Source: Bradyrhizobium xenonodulans (GTDB lineage: Bacteria; Pseudomonadota; Alphaproteobacteria; Rhizobiales; Xanthobacteraceae). From it: a stretch of DNA of 64,000 nt. The notes beneath the pieces are model-generated. The model saw nothing but the letters and a program-made list of their open reading frames with translations, had not been told where the DNA came from and ran no database searches. The position numbers and the translations under genes are program-made. Shown one piece after another: positions 16,839 through 24,791 of the stretch. The DNA lies in NCBI RefSeq assembly GCF_027594865.1, contig NZ_CP089391.1:5734501-5798500 (forward strand), in the 5' to 3' direction. Each line of letters starts with the position of its first letter. Position 1 is the stretch's first letter.

Positions 16839-18338
16839 TCATTCCTGGAGCGCCTCCTCGCGGCGCGCACGGATCGTGGGCAGCATGATCAGGAGGATCG
16901 CGATGGCCGCCGCAGCCAGAAGGCTCGCCGAGAGCGGCGAGGTGAACAGCGCGGTGACGTCGCCGCGCGACAGCACCATGGCGCGGCGGAAGTTCTCTTC
17001 GATCGCGGGGCCCAGAACTAGGCCCAGGAGCAGCGGCGCCGCCGGCAATTGGAGCTTGATCAGGACGTAGCCGAACACGCAGAACAATGCGGCTTCGTAG
17101 ACCTCGAACGTTCCGCTGTTGATGGAATAGACGCCGATCGAGCAGAACACCATGATCGCCGGAAACAGGTAGCGATAGGGAATGGTGAGCAGCTTCACCC
17201 ACAACCCGACCAGCGGAAGATTGAGGATCAGCAGCATCAGATTGCCGACCCACATCGAGACGATCAGGCCCCAAAACAGGGTCGGATTCTTCGTCATCAC
17301 CTCCGGGCCCGGATGGATGTTGTGGATGTTCATGGCGCCAACCATCAGCGCCATCACCACGTTGGAGGGAACCCCTAACGTCAGCAGCGGAATGAACGAG
17401 GTCTGGGCGCCGGCGTTGTTCGCGGACTCCGGCCCCGCGACGCCCTCGATCGCGCCCTTGCCGAACTCTTCGGGACGCCGCGACAGCTTCTTCTCAAGCG
17501 TATAGGACGCGAAGGACGATAGCACCGCGCCTCCGCCGGGCAGGACTCCCAGCAGCGTGCCGAGCGCCGTGCCGCGCAGCATCGCCGGCACCATGCGGCG
17601 GAAATCGTCGCGGGTCGGAAACAGATTGGTGATCTTCTGGGTGACCAGCGACAGCTTGTCGTCCTGCTCCAGATTCTTGACGATCTCGGCAAAGCCGAAG
17701 ATGCCCATCGCCAGCGGCACGAAATCGAGGCCGTCGAACAGCTGGGGGACGCCGAAGGCAAAACGCTGGCTGCCGCTGTTCAAATCGGTGCCGACGAGGC
17801 TCAAGAGCATGCCGAGCACGACCATGCCGATGCCCTCGATGAACGGGCCGCTCGACAGCACGGAGGCAAGGATCAGGCCCAGGATCATGAGCGCGAAGAA
17901 TTCCTTGGGGCCGAACAGCAGCGCGGTCGCGGTCAGCGGACCTGCGAGGGCGGCCAGGGCAAGCGTCGCCACGCATCCGGCGAAGAACGAGCCGATCGCG
18001 GCGGTGGCGAGCGCCACGCCCGCGCGGCCCTGCTTGGCCATCTGATAGCCGTCGATCGTGGTCACGACCGATGAAGACTCGCCGGGCAGATTGACGACGA
18101 TGGCCGTGGTCGAGCCGCCATATTGCGCGCCGTAATAGATTCCGGCGAGCATGATCAGCGCGGCGTCCGGTGGCAGCGCATAGGTGATCGGCAGCAGCAT
18201 CGCGATGGTTGCGAGCGGGCCGAGGCCCGGCAGCACGCCGATCAAGGTCCCGAGCAGGCAGCCGACGAAGGCGTAGAGCAGATTGGCGGGCTGGGCTGCC
18301 GTGGCAAAGCCGATCGCGAGATTGTGGAAGAGATCCAT
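16839..18338 (-). CDS. tctA: TctA family large permease subunit
   Basis: 499 residues with about 12 membrane segments. Family blocks: GTLIGVLPGLGPLATIAMLLP near the start, YYGAQYGGSTTAIVVNLPGE, and LPGGGAVLSSFASY. Forms the tripartite tricarboxylate transporter with TctB (next gene upstream, 12 bp away) and a periplasmic Bug receptor, driven by the ion gradient. The likely receptor is the divergent Bug gene at 27862 under the same operator type. Substrate unknown, probably the carboxylate degraded by the neighbouring enzymes. Confidence 0.95.
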   Translation of the reverse strand: MDLFHNLAIGFATAAQPANLLYAFVGCLLGTLIGVLPGLGPLATIAMLLPITYALPPDAALIMLAGIYYGAQYGGSTTAIVVNLPGESSSVVTTIDGYQMAKQGRAGVALATAAIGSFFAGCVATLALAALAGPLTATALLFGPKEFFALMILGLILASVLSSGPFIEGIGMVVLGMLLSLVGTDLNSGSQRFAFGVPQLFDGLDFVPLAMGIFGFAEIVKNLEQDDKLSLVTQKITNLFPTRDDFRRMVPAMLRGTALGTLLGVLPGGGAVLSSFASYTLEKKLSRRPEEFGKGAIEGVAGPESANNAGAQTSFIPLLTLGVPSNVVMALMVGAMNIHNIHPGPEVMTKNPTLFWGLIVSMWVGNLMLLILNLPLVGLWVKLLTIPYRYLFPAIMVFCSIGVYSINSGTFEVYEAALFCVFGYVLIKLQLPAAPLLLGLVLGPAIEENFRRAMVLSRGDVTALFTSPLSASLLAAAAIAILLIMLPTIRARREEALQE

Positions 18339-18350
18339 CGATCGGCCCGT

Positions 18351-18818
18351 TCAGTTGAGAAGAGACGGCCAGACGGGCAATGGCAGCCCGAGGCCGTAGA
18401 CGAAGACGGCCAGACACAGCGCGATCAGCACGGCCGCGTTCGCCAGCGCACCCGTCCAGGTGAACTCGTGACTGGCCCGGCTCGACACCATGATCAGGAC
18501 GAACAGGGCTCCGACCAGACCGAGCGGAAACAGCAGGGCGCCGAACAGGACCACCGAGCCGGTCACCCAGGCGAGCCCCTTGAGATCCCATCTGCGCAGC
18601 GCTTCCCGATCCGCGGTCGACCGGACAGCACCGAGGATCACGACGAGACCAATGGCGGCGAGCACGATCGCGAGCAGGCGTGGGAAATAGCCCGGTCCCA
18701 TCTTCGCGGCCGTGCCTGCGGGATACGCCAATGCCTCGACGAAAAAGAAGATCGCGAAGGCGAGGAACAGGGCGCCCGACGCGAAAGCCCTCTGATTGCG
18801 GATCGCCAACCCCTTCAT
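18351..18818 (-). CDS. tctB: TctB family small permease subunit
   Basis: 155 residues with four hydrophobic segments, the usual TctB size. Motif GPGYFPRLLAIVLAAIGLVV is typical. ATG 18818 follows AGGAGAACCGGA and overlaps the stop of the preceding gene (ATGA). Works with TctA in the inner membrane. Confidence 0.93.
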   Translation of the reverse strand: MKGLAIRNQRAFASGALFLAFAIFFFVEALAYPAGTAAKMGPGYFPRLLAIVLAAIGLVVILGAVRSTADREALRRWDLKGLAWVTGSVVLFGALLFPLGLVGALFVLIMVSSRASHEFTWTGALANAAVLIALCLAVFVYGLGLPLPVWPSLLN

Positions 18819-19630
18819 TCCGGTTCTCCTCCCTGGGTCGGTCGTTTCCCGTCCTCGCCCGCATCGGCCTTCGCGGCGCGCTCGTCGAGCGCTTCCATCA
18901 GAACCGGCACGCCGATCGCGCAGGCGTGGACGCCGAGATGAGCCGTCATCTGGAGAACCTGAAGGATCTCCCGCTGCGCGATGCCGAGCCGCAGGGCGCG
19001 CCTGATCTGCACGCGCAGCCCGTGGGGATTGAGCGCCGTGAAGCAAGCGTTCAACGCGATCGAGATCAGGCATTGCGAGCGTTGGTCGAGACCGTCTCCG
19101 GCCTGCCCGCCCGCGAGGAGATCCAGCAAAACGGCGAAATAGCCGGGATCGCGCCGCAGCCATTGCTCGCAGAAATCAGGCCAGTCCCCGAATTGTGCGA
19201 CATAGGCATCGCGCAGCGCACTCTGCTCGTCCGAGAGCTCGGACTGGTCGACCTCCAGGCCCGCGCTTGCCAATTCCTCCGCCAGGATTCCGATGCCGAG
19301 ATTGCAGCCGTCCAATCCCTGGGCCGTCGCGAGGCGGAACACGTCGATGATCTCCCGTGCCGTGGCGCCCTGCTGAAGCGCGAGGCGGAGGTGCAGCGCG
19401 AGGCCGTCGCGGAACAGATGCGTCGACGAGCCGTCGAGTGCGACGTAGATCAGCTCGCACATTTTGGAAGAGAGCGGCCCCGTGGCCGCGGGATAGCCCG
19501 CATATCTGCCATAGGTGTCGAGAAACCCGGGATCGAGGCGCAACAGGCCTTCCGTCCAGGGTCGCCAATAACCGCGGGCCTTGATGTAGGCCTCTTTCAG
19601 CACCTGTTGTTCCGGCGTCAGATCGGACAT
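18815..19630 (-). CDS. Carboxymuconolactone decarboxylase-like protein, two CMD domains
   Basis: 271 residues. Two AhpD/CMD-type repeats: residues ~35-115 (CELIYVALDGSSTHLF, GLALHLRLALQQGATAREI) and ~165-250 (CLISIALNACFTALN, LRVQIRRALRLGIAQREIL). The strict CxxC pair of AhpD is absent, so a peroxidase role is less likely than a lactone/acid decarboxylase or scaffold role. ATG 19630 has GGAAGCG upstream and clears the SDR stop at 19644. Its place between SDR and tctB genes ties it to the catabolic route. Confidence 0.82.
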   Translation of the reverse strand: MSDLTPEQQVLKEAYIKARGYWRPWTEGLLRLDPGFLDTYGRYAGYPAATGPLSSKMCELIYVALDGSSTHLFRDGLALHLRLALQQGATAREIIDVFRLATAQGLDGCNLGIGILAEELASAGLEVDQSELSDEQSALRDAYVAQFGDWPDFCEQWLRRDPGYFAVLLDLLAGGQAGDGLDQRSQCLISIALNACFTALNPHGLRVQIRRALRLGIAQREILQVLQMTAHLGVHACAIGVPVLMEALDERAAKADAGEDGKRPTQGGEPE

Positions 19631-19643
19631 CGCGCTTCCACCG

Positions 19644-20417
19644 TCAGGCAATGTTGGTCAGGACGATCCCGCCATCGACGGTGAGCACCTGCGCCGAAAT
19701 GAAGCTGCTCTCATCGCCGGTGAGAAAACAGATCGCCTTGGCGATGTCGTCGACCGTGCCGAGCCGGCCCAGCGGCGTCCGTTCGATCCGGCGCGCATCG
19801 AGCTCGGCGTTGCGGTTGCGCATGGTCCCCTCGGTCGGAATCGCCGAGGGCGCCACCGCGTTGACGCGGATGTTGCGCGCACCGAGCTCCGCCGCGGCAG
19901 CGCGCGTAATGCCCATCACGCCGGCCTTGATGCCGCTATAGACCATGCTGTTCTTGGCGGAGATCAGGCCAGCCACCGAGGCGACGTTGACGATCGCGCC
20001 GCCGCGTTCGGCATCCATGACTTCCGCGGCCGCCTGGATGCCCCACATCACCGCCTTGAAGCCGATGTTGAGCATGCGCTCGACGGTTTCCGGCGCGATG
20101 TCCGCGACCGATTGATAGCGGACCCAGGCCGCGTTGTTGACGAGGATGTCGAAGCGGCCCTGTCGCTCCGCCAATCCCAGCACCGCCTGCCGCATGCCGT
20201 CGCGGGTCGATACGTCCTGCGTGGCGGCCAGCGCCTCGCCACCCGCTGCCTTGATGGCCTCCACCGTGCTGCTCACGAACTCCGGCTTCAGATCATTAAC
20301 GCCGACGATTGCGCCGCGCGCGGCGAGCTTGAGCGCGGTCGCGCGGCCGATCCCGTTCCCGGCGCCGGTGACGAGTGCGACGCGGCCCGCGAGCGTCTGA
20401 TCCCTGGTCTCGGTCAT
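19644..20417 (-). CDS. Short-chain dehydrogenase/reductase
   Basis: 257 residues from ATG 20417, NAD(P)-dependent oxidoreductase. Cofactor motif TGAGNGIGRA, NNAA, active site Ser (VASVAG) and YSGIK with Tyr and Lys, and a C-terminal VDGG. The start is chosen because AAGGAG lies 6 bases before it; ATG 20432 overlaps the upstream stop (ATGA) and is the alternative. Likely oxidises a 3-hydroxyacyl-CoA or alcohol of the pathway. Confidence 0.9.
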   Translation of the reverse strand: MTETRDQTLAGRVALVTGAGNGIGRATALKLAARGAIVGVNDLKPEFVSSTVEAIKAAGGEALAATQDVSTRDGMRQAVLGLAERQGRFDILVNNAAWVRYQSVADIAPETVERMLNIGFKAVMWGIQAAAEVMDAERGGAIVNVASVAGLISAKNSMVYSGIKAGVMGITRAAAAELGARNIRVNAVAPSAIPTEGTMRNRNAELDARRIERTPLGRLGTVDDIAKAICFLTGDESSFISAQVLTVDGGIVLTNIA

Positions 20418-20428
20418 GGTCATCTCCT

Positions 20429-21460
20429 TCATGCTCCCGCTTCGGTGAATGGAGCAACTTCCGATACGTAGCGGCGGCCGAACGCGCTGATCAGCCCGCT
20501 GGCGTCGCCCTGAGCCTGGAGTGTGCGGATGCGGCGCAAATGACGATGCACCGGGACGTCCCAGGTAAAACCCATGCCGCCATGGATCTGCAACGCGCCT
20601 TCGCTGATCGAGCTGCCATAGGTCGCTGCTGCCAGAAACGCGGCATCGCGCTGAACCGGACCGCCGTCCCCGGACAGGCTGCGCGTGATCGCGTGACGGA
20701 TGCTTTCAAGTCCCAGCTTCTGGCGCGCCAGCGCGTGACGGATGGCCTGGTTAAAGGACAGAGCGTGGCCGAACTGGCGGCGCGTCGAGGCATGCTCCTG
20801 CGCCAGCGACAGGCAGGCTTCGGCCGATCCCAGGATGGCCGCAGCGCGAAGCACGTTAGCATCGGAGCCGAGCGTGTCCCATGTGTCCGCCGGCAGGATG
20901 GAGCCAATCGGAATCTCGACCCTCTGGAGCCGCACCGCGTGCTCCGGCGTCGTCAGGTCGAGGCCGGCTGCTTCCTCCACCACAACACCTTCGGCATTGG
21001 TCGGGATCAATGCCGCGGCGCCGTCGCTCATCCGCACCAGGATATAGTCGACGGTCGCTGCGCAAGGCGCGCGCGCCACCGTTCCGCTCAGCAGCAGCAC
21101 CCCGCCGTCCCGTTCGGCGACGGCCTCGCCCTGCCATGCGATCGTGGCCAATGTCTTGCCGGAGACGACCGCAGCGGCCAGCCGCGTCAGCGATGACTGG
21201 AGCAGGCGGCCGACGAGAATGGTCTCCAGGAGCGGAAAGGCGAGCAATCCCGAATGAGCGGCCGCAATCACCGGCACCGCAAAGCCGAGCGGCAGGGCAA
21301 GTCCCCCCACCTCCTCGTCCGCGACGACGCCGAGCAGACCGTCACCGGCGAGATTTTGCGCCTGTTCGCGCACATCCAGACCCGCGCATGCGGTCACTGC
21401 GCGTGCAGCGGTTGCCGCGAACTCGTCGGGTTGAAGTCCTTCACCGGCCATGGTCATCAT
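20429..21460 (-). CDS. Acyl-CoA dehydrogenase-like subunit (short form)
   Basis: 343 residues, shorter than ordinary acyl-CoA dehydrogenases. The N-terminal half is divergent and lacks the standard TEPxxGSD block. The C-terminal half keeps QFGHALSFNQAIRHALA and ends with HGGMGFTWDVPVHRHLRR. This form is usually one half of a heteromeric dehydrogenase; the partner is probably the 403-residue protein at 22256. Alternative ATGs at 21457 and 21451; GAGGA precedes them. Confidence 0.85.
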   Translation of the reverse strand: MMTMAGEGLQPDEFAATAARAVTACAGLDVREQAQNLAGDGLLGVVADEEVGGLALPLGFAVPVIAAAHSGLLAFPLLETILVGRLLQSSLTRLAAAVVSGKTLATIAWQGEAVAERDGGVLLLSGTVARAPCAATVDYILVRMSDGAAALIPTNAEGVVVEEAAGLDLTTPEHAVRLQRVEIPIGSILPADTWDTLGSDANVLRAAAILGSAEACLSLAQEHASTRRQFGHALSFNQAIRHALARQKLGLESIRHAITRSLSGDGGPVQRDAAFLAAATYGSSISEGALQIHGGMGFTWDVPVHRHLRRIRTLQAQGDASGLISAFGRRYVSEVAPFTEAGA

Positions 21461-21485
21461 AGTCCTCTTCGAAAACTGCTGCTCA

Positions 21486-22256
21486 CTAGGCGAGATACCC
21501 GCCGTCGACGGGCAGGATGACGCCGTTGACATAGGACGCCATCGCCGAGGCGAGAAAGATCACCGGCCCTGCGATCTCGTCCGGCTGGCCCACGCGCTTC
21601 AACGGGGTCCGCCCCATCAGACCGGACAGCCTCGCCGGGTTATCGCGCGTGCTCTCGCTCATCTCGGTCGCAATGATGCCGGGCGCGACGGCGTTGACCC
21701 GGATGCCGTCAGGCGCGAGATCGCGGGCGAGCGCCTGCGTGAACAGCCTCACCGCCCCCTTGGACGGCGAATAGCCGAGCGCACCATTCATGCCGCCAAA
21801 GGCCGCGACCGACGCCACGTTGATGATGCACCCCCGCGACTTGCGCAGCGCGGGAATAAAGGCATGAACCACGTTGAAGGTGCCGTTGACGTTGACGTCG
21901 AATACCTGGCGCCAATTCTCGTGCGCGCGCGGGCTGTCGATCGGCTCCCGAATGATGATTCCGGCATTGTTGACGATGACGTCGGCGGAGCCGAATTCCT
22001 GATCGACCCGCTTCGCCATCTCGGTACACGCCGCAGCGTCGGTCACGTCGAGCGCGTAGGCGATCGCCTCCCGGCCTCCGGCTCGTATTTCGCCTGCGGT
22101 GACCTCCGCCCGTTCCTGCCGCAGATCGGCCACGGCGACTCTTGCCCCCGCGGAGGCAACCCCCAGCGCGATGGCGCGTCCGATCCCCTGCCCCGCGCCC
22201 GTCACCATGACGAGACGATCGTGCAACAGACCCGCGGCCTCACCCTGGGCGGCCAT
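21486..22256 (-). CDS. Short-chain dehydrogenase/reductase (FabG-like)
   Basis: 256 residues. TGAGQGIGRA cofactor loop, DLRQER, NNAG, catalytic Ser in NVASVAAFGG, YSPSK with Tyr/Lys, and the C-terminal VDGG. The start codon overlaps the stop of the upstream dehydrogenase (TAATG), so the two are translated together. Likely the 3-hydroxyacyl-CoA step paired with the flanking dehydrogenases. Confidence 0.92.
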   Translation of the reverse strand: MAAQGEAAGLLHDRLVMVTGAGQGIGRAIALGVASAGARVAVADLRQERAEVTAGEIRAGGREAIAYALDVTDAAACTEMAKRVDQEFGSADVIVNNAGIIIREPIDSPRAHENWRQVFDVNVNGTFNVVHAFIPALRKSRGCIINVASVAAFGGMNGALGYSPSKGAVRLFTQALARDLAPDGIRVNAVAPGIIATEMSESTRDNPARLSGLMGRTPLKRVGQPDEIAGPVIFLASAMASYVNGVILPVDGGYLA

Positions 22257-23467
22257 TATTTGCCCCTCGATAGCTGGAGAATCCGGTCAGCGATGATGCC
22301 GAGCTGGATCTCGGTCGTGCCGGCATAGATCGTTTCGGCGCGCGCCTGAAGGTAGATCGCCTCGAAGCGCCGCCGTGCCACCTTGATCGCCGGGCTCTGC
22401 GGCAACGACGCCTGTTGGAGCAGCTCCAGGGCAAGTGCGGCAAAGCGCTGATGCGACTCGCTCCAGTACAGTTTCGCCAGACTGCCGCGCGCCCCGATCT
22501 TGTCGCCGCTCGCGAGCGCTTCGACGGCGGTCTCGACATGCGCCTTCAACACCTCGATCTCGACCGCGACCTCACCGAGCCTGACGGCGTAATGCCGGTC
22601 CGCGACCATCCCGGACAGCACCGGGTCCGTTTTGCTCGCCGAAATCAGATGGCGCAGCTCGTTCTCGAACCGCCAGGCGCGATACATGCGATTGGTCGCG
22701 CGCTCGATCTCCAGCACGCGGATCGCCGCGGCCCAGCCCTCATCGGGCGCACCGATCGCATCCAGCTGCGCGACCTCGACGTCGTCAAAGAAAACCTCGC
22801 AGAAGCTCTCACGACCGTCGATCGATTTGATCGTGCGCACGCGCACGCCCTTCGCATCGAGCGGCACCGCGAACATGGCAAGGCCACGATGCCGGTCCTC
22901 CAGCTGACCGGTGCGGGCGAGCACCAGGCAGCGCTGCGCCCGGTAGGCGCCGCTGGTCCAGATCTTCTGGCCGTTGATCCGCCAGTCGTCACCGCTCCGC
23001 GTGGCGCGCGTGCGAAGCCCGGCGAGATCGGAGCCGGCTTCGGGCTCGGAGAATCCCTGACACCAGATATTGCGCATATCGAGGATCGCGGGCAGGAAGC
23101 GCCGCTTCTGCTCCTCGGTGCCGACTGCCAGAATGATGGGGCCCGCGAGCTCCTTGCCGATCGAGTTGACGCTCTCCGGCATCGCCAGCGCCCCGATCTC
23201 CTGATTGGCGATGAGATGCTCGCGCAAGCTGCGGCCATGCCCGCCATAGGCCTGCGGCCAGGTAATTCCGGTCAGGCCGGCGCGATACATCGCGGCTTCC
23301 CAGGCGACGGATTGCGGCAGCGTCGGCGGCGCGAATGCGGCGCTGTCGCTGCGGAAACTGGCAGGAAGACTGGCATGCAGCCAGCGATGCATCGCATCGC
23401 GATAGGCCTCGCCCGTCAGGTTCTCACCCGCGACGGTTTGCGTCGATACCGCTTCAACTACACTCAT
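22256..23467 (-). CDS. Acyl-CoA dehydrogenase (long subunit)
   Basis: 403 residues with the full fold: ITWPQAYGGHGRSLREH, WCQGFSEPEAGSDLAGLRTR, INGQKIWTSGAYRAQ, and C-terminal RAETIYAGTTEIQLGIIADR. The usual C-terminal catalytic Glu position (YEGT) is Ala here, so the base must lie elsewhere, as in isovaleryl-CoA-type and steroid FadE-type enzymes. ATG 23467 (start MSVVEAV) was chosen; the reading frame stays open far upstream over the binding-protein gene but that part is shadow. Pairs with the short dehydrogenase at 20429. Confidence 0.92.
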   Translation of the reverse strand: MSVVEAVSTQTVAGENLTGEAYRDAMHRWLHASLPASFRSDSAAFAPPTLPQSVAWEAAMYRAGLTGITWPQAYGGHGRSLREHLIANQEIGALAMPESVNSIGKELAGPIILAVGTEEQKRRFLPAILDMRNIWCQGFSEPEAGSDLAGLRTRATRSGDDWRINGQKIWTSGAYRAQRCLVLARTGQLEDRHRGLAMFAVPLDAKGVRVRTIKSIDGRESFCEVFFDDVEVAQLDAIGAPDEGWAAAIRVLEIERATNRMYRAWRFENELRHLISASKTDPVLSGMVADRHYAVRLGEVAVEIEVLKAHVETAVEALASGDKIGARGSLAKLYWSESHQRFAALALELLQQASLPQSPAIKVARRRFEAIYLQARAETIYAGTTEIQLGIIADRILQLSRGK

Positions 23468-23511
23468 CGCCTGCTTCCTGCTTTCGCCATACGTACCGAG
23501 ACGTGCTGCCC

Positions 23512-24729
23512 TCACTGCGACTTGAGAAGATCGCAGGCGCTCTCCGAGGCCGGCCGCCAAGCATCCTCGGGCGCGATCGTGCCGGTGATCTCGTAATAGT
23601 CGTAGGTGTATTTCGACTCCGCCGGCGTCTTGATCCGCGCGACATAGAGCGGGCGCATCACCTGGCCGTCGGCCCTGATCGCGACATTCGTCATCTCGAA
23701 ATCGTTGATCGGCGTGCTCTTCATCTGCCGCATCACGGCATCGCCGTCGTCCGAGCCCGCGGAGGCCACGGCCTTCAGATAATGCGTAATGGCGCTGTAG
23801 GTGGCCGCCTTGCCTTCGTTGAGGAGTTGACCGTTGGTCGCCTCGGCATAGCGCTTGGCAAAGGCCCGGCTCTCCGGCGTCATGTCCCAGTAGAAGGGCG
23901 TCGTCAGCCGCACGTTCTGGAGATCCTTGAGACCAATTCCGTGGGTCTGACTGATCATGAGGCCGAGCGGGACGAGGAGTTGCTTCTTGGTCAGCCCGAA
24001 CTCCTGCGCCTGCTTGATCGCATTGGCGAAATCCGCGCCCGAATTGGCGAGCGCAATCGCCTTGGCACCGCTCGCCTGTGCCGTCAGCAGGAACGAGGAG
24101 AGGTCCGACGAATTCAGCGGATGCAGCACCGAGCCCACCACCTTGCCGCCGCCCGCTTCGATAAACTTGGTCGCATCCGCCTGCCAGGCCTTGCCGAAGG
24201 CATAGTCCACCGTCAGGAAGAACCAGCTGTCGATGCCCTGCGCGAGCAGCGCCTTCACCGTGGCCTTTGGCTGGGCATAGGTGTCGACCACCCATTGCGT
24301 GGTCATCGGCGAGCATTTGTCGTTGGTGAAGAACGAGCCCGCCGTGCCGGCCAGCAGATAGGGCTTCTTGCGGTTCTTCATGATGTCCTGCACCGCGAGC
24401 GCGATCGACGACGCCGAGCAGCCGACGATGGCATCGACCCCTTCATTGTCGAGCCAGCGCAGCGCGATGGCGACGCCGACGTCGGGCTTGTTCTGGTCGT
24501 CGGCGATCACGAGCTCGATCTTCTTGCCATTGACCGTGCCGCCGACGTCGCCGACCGCGAGCTTGGCGGCTGCGACCGAACCGAGGCCGCAATTGTCGGC
24601 GTAGGGACCGTTCTGGTCGTTCATGATGCCGATCTTGACGACATCGCCGGAGATGCCCTGTGCGGACAGCGGCGCATTCGTGAGCAGCAAGGCAATCATG
24701 CCGAGCGCAGTGACCGTCGTTCTCTTCAC
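23512..24729 (-). CDS. Branched-chain amino-acid-type ABC binding protein (orphan)
   Basis: 405 residues, Sec signal with cleavage after PLSAQG, then VKIGIMNDQNGPYADN, the Peripla_BP_6/LivK start. Later motifs DDQNKPDVG and VDAIVGCSASS fit. No livH/M/G/F genes are near. In this family many members bind aromatic or other acids rather than amino acids. Within the operon it may be a second ligand capture protein or a sensor component; that is inference. Confidence 0.9.
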   Translation of the reverse strand: MKRTTVTALGMIALLLTNAPLSAQGISGDVVKIGIMNDQNGPYADNCGLGSVAAAKLAVGDVGGTVNGKKIELVIADDQNKPDVGVAIALRWLDNEGVDAIVGCSASSIALAVQDIMKNRKKPYLLAGTAGSFFTNDKCSPMTTQWVVDTYAQPKATVKALLAQGIDSWFFLTVDYAFGKAWQADATKFIEAGGGKVVGSVLHPLNSSDLSSFLLTAQASGAKAIALANSGADFANAIKQAQEFGLTKKQLLVPLGLMISQTHGIGLKDLQNVRLTTPFYWDMTPESRAFAKRYAEATNGQLLNEGKAATYSAITHYLKAVASAGSDDGDAVMRQMKSTPINDFEMTNVAIRADGQVMRPLYVARIKTPAESKYTYDYYEITGTIAPEDAWRPASESACDLLKSQ

Positions 24730-24791
24730 CGTTTCCTCCTGCTTTTGCGCATTTCCTCTGGGCCGGCTTATGCGGCCTCTTGTGGTTTGAA

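Noticed and set aside
23468..24316. N-terminal extension fused in frame to the acyl-CoA dehydrogenase at 22256
   Set aside because: It overlaps the well-supported binding-protein gene in another frame and has no protein-like pattern; the dehydrogenase starts at 23467.
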